DNA from: Polynucleobacter necessarius
GTDB lineage: Bacteria; Pseudomonadota; Gammaproteobacteria; Burkholderiales; Burkholderiaceae
Assembly: GCF_900096755.1 (NCBI RefSeq)
Contig: NZ_LT615227.1
Coordinates: forward strand, 1,538,538-1,602,537
Length of the DNA stretch: 64,000 nucleotides
Reading direction: 5' to 3'
Part shown: one piece after another, positions 59,330 to 64,000 of the stretch
Layout of the letters: each line of letters starts with the position of its first letter
How positions within the stretch are numbered: the stretch's first letter is position 1
Notes under the pieces: generated by a model
Told to the model about the DNA's origin: nothing
The model's database searches: none
Seen by the model: only the letters and a program-made list of their open reading frames with translations
Made by a program: the position numbers and the translations under genes

Positions 59330-59351
59330 AGCTTATCTCCAAATAAAAAAT

Positions 59352-60110
59352 CTATGCCTGACAGATGGACAGAAAGTCTTGCGGGTTCAAAGATGCACCC
59401 CCAACCAATCCACCATCAATATCTGGCATGGCAAACAATTCCACAGCATTGTCCGGTTTAACACTACCGCCGTACAAAATACCTACATGTGATGCAACAT
59501 CTTCGTTAAATTCCGTTAATTGCAGGCGAATAGCGCGGTGCATATCTTGCGCTACCTGAGCGCTTGCAACCTTACCAGTACCTATTGCCCATACTGGCTC
59601 ATAAGCAATTAAACAATCAGCCAAGCGATCCTGCAAAACCAATACCTGCTTAGCAATCTGACCACAGACAATCTCTTCTGCCCTGCCAGAGTTTCTTTCG
59701 TCCGCAGTCTCACCGACGCAGATCACTGGCATCATACCGGCATATAATACCTGCAATGCCTTAGTCGCAACAGCCTCATCAACCTCGTGATGCATTTGAC
59801 GTCGCTCTGAATGGCCAACAATGACATAAGTGCAGCCAAGCTCTTTGAGCATTGGGGCAGCAACTTCACCGGTATATGCACCAGAGATATGTGCCGAGGC
59901 ATTTTGAGCGCCAAGACTCAAAAATGCCAATGAATGCTCTTTAATCAACTGATCACATTGCGATAAATATGGGAACGGCGGACAAACGGCAAATTTGCGA
60001 CCAGAAGGCATCCCACTTTCCATCCCACGGGCAACGGTTTTGATCCAGTCTTGATTGCTTGCAAGACTGCCATTCATTTTCCAGTTACCAATAACGATGA
60101 GCGGGCGCAT
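59352..60110 (-). CDS. tpiA: Triosephosphate isomerase
   Basis: Interconverts dihydroxyacetone phosphate and glyceraldehyde-3-phosphate. Catalytic residues are visible: Lys in VIGNWKMNG (about residue 11), His in VIVGHSERRQ (about 98), and Glu in IAYEPVWAIGTGK (about 171), plus the phosphate loop LYGGSVKPDNA and GGLVGGASL. 252 residues is normal. 22 bases after the quinone reductase gene. Confidence 0.97.
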   Translation of the reverse strand: MRPLIVIGNWKMNGSLASNQDWIKTVARGMESGMPSGRKFAVCPPFPYLSQCDQLIKEHSLAFLSLGAQNASAHISGAYTGEVAAPMLKELGCTYVIVGHSERRQMHHEVDEAVATKALQVLYAGMMPVICVGETADERNSGRAEEIVCGQIAKQVLVLQDRLADCLIAYEPVWAIGTGKVASAQVAQDMHRAIRLQLTEFNEDVASHVGILYGGSVKPDNAVELFAMPDIDGGLVGGASLNPQDFLSICQA

Positions 60111-60132
60111 AGTAAGTAAGCAGTCAGTCGAC

Positions 60133-61131
60133 CTAAACCGTTAAAACAATCTTGCCTACGTGCTCCGATGACTCCATCAAACGATGTGCATCAGCAGCTT
60201 GGTCAAGAGTAAATGTTTTATAAATTACCGGCTTGAGCTGGCCAGCATTCAGCAATGGCCAAACATTATCAAAGAGTTGTTTGGTGATTTGCTTCTTAAA
60301 AGAAACTGGACGCGGACGTAATATAGAGCCTGTAATGGTAAGGCGACGACGCAAAATTTGATTGGTACTAACTTCTGCTTTTGATCCACCCTGAATTGCA
60401 ATGATCACAATACGGCCATCATCTGCCAAACAATCGATTTCACGTTGTACGTAGGTGCCCGTCACCATATCGAGGATGACGTTGACACCCTTACCATCAG
60501 TCGCTTTTTTGATCTCTTCGACGAAGTCTTGCGTCTTATAGTTAATAGCAAGATCAGCGCCTAAGGCAACGCAAGCGGCGCACTTTTCATCAGTGCCAGC
60601 AGTGACAAATACCTTGTGACCCAATGCCTTTGCAATCAGAATGGCTGTCACACCGATACCACTGGAGCCGCCCTGCACTAGCAAGGTCTCACCCTTTGAT
60701 AGTTCACCGCGCATGAAGACGTTGCTCCACACAGTGTAAAAAGTCTCAGGTAAAGCCGCAGCCTCTTGATCTGTAAAACCTTTTGGATATGGCAAACATT
60801 GTGCAATTGGCGCGGTACACATGTCAGCGTAGCCACCACCTTGAACCAACGCACAAACCTTATCGCCAATCTTTAAGCCAAATGCATTGTCTGCATGAGC
60901 CAAGTCACCGCCAACAATCTCACCAGCAACTTCAAGACCAGGAATATCGGATGCACCAGCAGGAACTGGATAGTGGCCCTTACGTTGTAAAACGTCTGGG
61001 CGATTAATGCCTGCCGCTAAAACCTTAATCAAAACCTCGCCAGACCCAGTGCTTGGTAAAGCAGGATCTGGACGAGTGGTTGGCACCAACATTTCTGGTG
61101 CGCCAAATTCTTTGATCTCAATTACACGCAT
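60133..61131 (-). CDS. NAD(P)H quinone oxidoreductase (zeta-crystallin/PIG3 type MDR)
   Basis: 332 residues, medium-chain dehydrogenase fold without the structural zinc. Seen: AAGINRPDVLQRKGHYP, PGLEVAGEIVGG, cofactor-binding LVQGGSSGIGVTAILIAKAL (about residues 140-159), and VTAGTDEKCAACVALGADLA. The family reduces quinones with NADPH. I start at the ATG at 61131 (MRVIEIKEFGAPEML); the longer frame runs into pnp and has no homology. Placed between pnp (31-base gap) and tpiA, a layout common in Burkholderiales. Confidence 0.9.
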   Translation of the reverse strand: MRVIEIKEFGAPEMLVPTTRPDPALPSTGSGEVLIKVLAAGINRPDVLQRKGHYPVPAGASDIPGLEVAGEIVGGDLAHADNAFGLKIGDKVCALVQGGGYADMCTAPIAQCLPYPKGFTDQEAAALPETFYTVWSNVFMRGELSKGETLLVQGGSSGIGVTAILIAKALGHKVFVTAGTDEKCAACVALGADLAINYKTQDFVEEIKKATDGKGVNVILDMVTGTYVQREIDCLADDGRIVIIAIQGGSKAEVSTNQILRRRLTITGSILRPRPVSFKKQITKQLFDNVWPLLNAGQLKPVIYKTFTLDQAADAHRLMESSEHVGKIVLTV

Positions 61132-61162
61132 TGAAAGCTCCGAATGATCTTGATGAAATTGC

Positions 61163-63322
61163 TTAAGCTGATTCGTTGGTTGGAGCAGCTTCTGCCACAA
61201 CATCAGCAGCGCCAGCCAAAGGAGCGATCGTGCCACCCTCATCAGCCATTGCAGCTTTAAGTGATAGACGCAAACGACCGCGCTCATCAGCAGCTAACAA
61301 CTTCACGCGAACCACTTGGCCTTCTGTCAAATAATCCTTAACTTCTTTTACACGCTCATTTGAAATTTCTGAGATGTGCAAGAGGCCATCTTTACCCGGA
61401 AGAATGTTTACCAATGCGCCGAATTCGAGCAACTTCACAACTGGGCCTTCGTAGATCTTGCCTACTTCAGCTTCAGCAGTGATACCTTCGATGTGCGCTT
61501 TAGCTTCAGCCATACCTTCGGCAGAAGTAGAGGCAATTGTTACGGTACCGTCATCTTTAATGTCGATGCTGCAACCGGTTTCTTTAGTCAACGCTTGAAT
61601 TGTTGCGCCGCCCTTACCGATTACTTCGCGAATCTTGTCTGGATGAATCTTGAAAGAAACCATGCGTGGAGCATGTGCTGATAATTCAGTGCGAACTGAA
61701 CCCATCGCTTCTTGCATTTTGCTCAAAATGTGCAAACGGCCTTCTTTAGCTTGCGCCAAAGCTACTTGCATAATTTCCTTAGTGATACCTTGAGCTTTGA
61801 TGTCCATCTGGAGAGCGGTAATACCATTGGCAGTACCTGCCACCTTGAAGTCCATATCGCCTAAGTGATCTTCATCCCCCAAGATATCGGTCAACACAGC
61901 AAAGCGGTTGCCATCAAGAATCAAGCCCATTGCAACACCAGCAACGTGAGCTTTAACTGGAACACCAGCATCCATCATCGCCAAGCAGCCGCCGCAAACA
62001 GAAGCCATTGAAGATGAGCCATTGGACTCAGTAATTTCTGAAACAACACGGATGCTGTATGCGAAATCTTCTGGGCTTGGCAATACTGGAATCAATGCGC
62101 GCTTAGCCAAACGGCCGTGACCAATTTCGCGGCGCTTTGGGCTACCTACACGGCCAGTTTCACCAGTAGCAAACGGAGGCATGTTGTAGTGGAACATGAA
62201 ACGATCGCGGTACTCACCTTCGAGCGCATCGATGATTTGCTCGTCACGTGCAGTACCTAAGGTAGCTACTACGAGAGCCTGTGTTTCACCACGAGTAAAC
62301 AATGCAGAACCGTGTGTACGTGGCAATACGCCGTTACGAATTTCGATTGGACGTACAGTGCGTGTATCACGACCATCAATACGTGGCTCGCCGTTCAAAA
62401 TCTGGCTACGAACAATCTTCGCTTCGATTTCAAACATGATGTCGCTAACAGCATCAACATCACCTTCTTCAGATAACTTAGCCATTACTTCTTTAGAAAT
62501 TTCTTTGAGCTTGTCTGAACGAGCGCCCTTTTGACGAATCTGATAAGCCTCACGCAATGGCGCTTCAGCTAATGCAGTTACCTTAGCGATAAATGGCTCG
62601 TCTTTAGGAGCAGCAGTCCAATCCCACTCAGGCTTGCCAGCTTCACGCACTAAATCATTAATTGCGTTGATCGCTGTTTGCATTTGGTCATGGCCATATA
62701 CAACTGCGCCCAACATTACTTCTTCAGATAATTGATTTGCTTCTGACTCAACCATCAATACAGCTGCTTGTGTACCAGCAACGATCAAATCGAGTTCGCT
62801 AGTAGCTTGTTCTGTACGGGTTGGGTTCAAAAGGTACTGGCCGTTAGCGTAGCCAACACGTGCCGCACCAACAGGGCCAGCAAATGGGATGCCTGAAATT
62901 ACCAAAGCTGCTGAAGCAGCAATCAATGCAGGAATATCAGAAGGAACATCAGGGTTGATGGACAACACATGAGCAACGACCTGAACTTCATTCAAGAAGC
63001 CTTCTGGGAACAAAGGACGTAATGGACGGTCGATCAAACGGGAGATCAATGTCTCGCCTTCAGATGGACGGCCTTCGCGACGGAAGAAGCCACCAGGGAT
63101 CTTGCCAGCAGCGTAAGTCTTTTCTAGGTAATCAACAGTCAATGGGAAAAAGGATTGGCCTAGCTTTGCAGACTTAGAGGCAACAACTGTACCCATTACT
63201 ACTGTGTCATCCACATTAACGATTACGGCACCGCCAGATTGACGAGCGATCTCGCCTGTTTCCATTGTTACTTGGTGGTTACCCCATTGAAAACTTTTTA
63301 CTGCTTTTTTAAACATAGTCAT
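61163..63322 (-). CDS. pnp: Polyribonucleotide nucleotidyltransferase (PNPase)
   Basis: Phosphorolytic 3'-5' exoribonuclease of the degradosome. 719 residues from the ATG at 63322, with GGAG about ten bases upstream. Seen: two RNase PH domains ([40 protein letters not shown] and [16 protein letters not shown] with catalytic Asp residues), KH domain ([20 protein letters not shown]) and S1 domain ([20 protein letters not shown]). rpsO lies upstream and two hairpins fill the 269-base leader, the arrangement in which E. coli PNPase autoregulates with RNase III. Confidence 0.97.
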   Translation of the reverse strand: MTMFKKAVKSFQWGNHQVTMETGEIARQSGGAVIVNVDDTVVMGTVVASKSAKLGQSFFPLTVDYLEKTYAAGKIPGGFFRREGRPSEGETLISRLIDRPLRPLFPEGFLNEVQVVAHVLSINPDVPSDIPALIAASAALVISGIPFAGPVGAARVGYANGQYLLNPTRTEQATSELDLIVAGTQAAVLMVESEANQLSEEVMLGAVVYGHDQMQTAINAINDLVREAGKPEWDWTAAPKDEPFIAKVTALAEAPLREAYQIRQKGARSDKLKEISKEVMAKLSEEGDVDAVSDIMFEIEAKIVRSQILNGEPRIDGRDTRTVRPIEIRNGVLPRTHGSALFTRGETQALVVATLGTARDEQIIDALEGEYRDRFMFHYNMPPFATGETGRVGSPKRREIGHGRLAKRALIPVLPSPEDFAYSIRVVSEITESNGSSSMASVCGGCLAMMDAGVPVKAHVAGVAMGLILDGNRFAVLTDILGDEDHLGDMDFKVAGTANGITALQMDIKAQGITKEIMQVALAQAKEGRLHILSKMQEAMGSVRTELSAHAPRMVSFKIHPDKIREVIGKGGATIQALTKETGCSIDIKDDGTVTIASTSAEGMAEAKAHIEGITAEAEVGKIYEGPVVKLLEFGALVNILPGKDGLLHISEISNERVKEVKDYLTEGQVVRVKLLAADERGRLRLSLKAAMADEGGTIAPLAGAADVVAEAAPTNESA

Positions 63323-63370
63323 TCTGATCTTCTCCAAATTGTTCACGCAAAACTCACATGAGCATTGCGC

Positions 63371-63400
63371 TTGTCGTGGGATAAAGCAGTGTCACGACAA
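63371..63400 (-). promoter_or_regulatory. Leader hairpin 1 upstream of pnp
   Basis: Perfect 8-bp inverted repeat TTGTCGTG (63371-63378) / CACGACAA (63393-63400) with a 14-base loop, 49 bases or more before the pnp ATG. Candidate RNase III/PNPase autoregulatory structure. Confidence 0.55.
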
Positions 63401-63424
63401 CACTGGAGCGATTTAGGATTACAA

Positions 63425-63486
63425 GGGATGCCATTCCGGGGAGGCTCTGCATAAAACTCAGAAACTCATTGGAATGACACAATCCC
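63425..63486 (-). promoter_or_regulatory. Leader hairpin 2 upstream of pnp
   Basis: TGCCATTCC (63429-63437) pairs with GGAATGACA (63471-63479) over 9 bp with one G-U; outer GGGA/TCCC (63425-63428 / 63483-63486) can extend it past a small bulge. Long, possibly branched loop. Lies between rpsO and pnp. Confidence 0.5.
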
Positions 63487-63591
63487 CCTACACAAATAAT
63501 CTAAAAGCGCTCAAAAAAACATGCCACCTTCTTAAGACTGATTCTGCAAAGAAACAACCCTAAGATAGATGGCATTGCATACCGATAAGAA

Positions 63592-63861
63592 TTACTTACG
63601 GAGACCTAATTTCTCAATCAATGCGCGATAGCGATCCAGATCTTTGCCTTTGAGGTAATCCAAGAGGCGACGGCGACGTGAAACCATCTTCAACAAACCG
63701 CGACGGCTGTGATGGTCTTTAGCGTTAGCCTTGAAATGGGGGGTTAATTCATTGATGCGGGCTGTTAGCAATGAAACTTGAACTTCAGGGCTACCTGTAT
63801 CGTTTGCGCTGCGCGCGTTTTCTTTGACGATTTCCGCCGTTTTGATATCAGCAACTGCCAT
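63592..63861 (-). CDS. rpsO: 30S ribosomal protein S15
   Basis: 89 residues, full length. Binds the central domain of 16S rRNA early in 30S assembly. Seen: [20 protein letters not shown] (about 20-39), THFK-like segment with [21 protein letters not shown] (about 50-71, the rRNA-binding region), and C-terminal LIEKLGLRK. Immediately upstream of pnp, the universal proteobacterial arrangement. Confidence 0.97.
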   Translation of the reverse strand: MAVADIKTAEIVKENARSANDTGSPEVQVSLLTARINELTPHFKANAKDHHSRRGLLKMVSRRRRLLDYLKGKDLDRYRALIEKLGLRK

Positions 63862-63934
63862 TTTTAATACTCCTTACTTGCGAACACCTGAGCTTTCACC
63901 CAGTCTGTGTCGTGCGTTATTAACAAATTAAAAT

Positions 63935-63957
63935 AAAAAAGCTTTATAAATCAAAGC
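63935..63957 (-). terminator. Rho-independent terminator of a gene beyond the window
   Basis: On the minus strand GCTTT-GATTTAT-AAAGC is followed by six T. It lies 74 bases upstream of rpsO and so should end the transcript of the next gene to the right, which is outside this window. Confidence 0.6.
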
Positions 63958-64000
63958 CCTCGAATTGTAGCAGATCAAGCCAGGTAAAAGCCCCCCCTTA

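Noticed and set aside
61132..61287. N-terminal extension of the quinone reductase
   Set aside because: It overlaps pnp in antiphase to family sequence and homologues start at MRVIEIKEFG.
42972..64000. Novel system hidden in the nuo-to-rpsO half
   Set aside because: Genes, order and spacing match the ordinary beta-proteobacterial arrangement; only leader hairpins merit notice.

Overview
The window looks like a chromosomal segment from a Burkholderiaceae beta-proteobacterium, most likely Polynucleobacter. The evidence is gene order (rlmE-ftsH-folP-glmM, carA-carB-greA, rpsO-pnp, tpiA-secG-tRNA-Leu-nuoA..N), beta-type proteins, moderate GC and tRNA genes with encoded CCA. It holds an unusual number of freshly broken genes beside perfectly intact housekeeping operons. 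That pattern fits a lineage under relaxed selection, such as the ciliate endosymbiont form of P. necessarius. The genus call is inference from protein resemblance; the broken reading frames are seen directly.

Layout. 1-4.1 kb: debris (yihY, wrbA, an FAD-linked oxidase, an alpha/beta hydrolase) around one intact DUF2069 gene. 4.1-5.5 kb: three small envelope genes. 5.5-8.7 kb: an intact gltIJKL-type amino-acid ABC transporter, then tRNA-Arg and tRNA-Pro. 9.1-11.7 kb: a small secreted protein and a broken ZnuD-like TonB receptor. 11.7-18.4 kb: glmM, broken folP, ftsH, rlmE, yhbY, DUF4149 and greA. 18.4-28.6 kb: carB, carA, prpE, mltD, gloB, a methyltransferase and rnhA. 28.7-33.8 kb: an RND pump with a broken membrane-fusion partner, then dnaQ. 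33.8-35.9 kb: a TPR/O-GlcNAc-transferase-like protein. 35.9-42.9 kb: a second pseudogene field (dmlA/ttuC-type dehydrogenase, amidase, old-yellow-enzyme, mmsA) with intact SprT-like and TctC-like genes. 43-44.1 kb: DUF1178 and NUDIX genes. 44.2-58.7 kb: a complete 14-gene nuo operon (complex I). 58.8-63.9 kb: tRNA-Leu, secG, tpiA, a quinone reductase, pnp and rpsO.

Function. Energy generation (complex I), pyrimidine/arginine carbamoyl phosphate supply, cell-wall precursor synthesis, RNA turnover, replication proofreading and glutamate/aspartate uptake look intact. The damage falls on catabolic and accessory enzymes, metal uptake, one efflux system and, notably, dihydropteroate synthase.

The most interesting signal is the kind of damage. 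Comparing reading frames on each side of the lesions, four frameshifts are explained exactly by perfect tandem duplications of 5 or 7 bp (36150, 37796, 41471, 42358), and the folP lesion by a deletion between 8-bp repeats. Several others fit one-unit changes in homopolymer or dinucleotide tracts. One such slip has pushed the prpE reading frame through its own transcription terminator. No insertion sequence, prophage or CRISPR array was seen, and no stretch over 300 bases lacks a gene or gene remnant.
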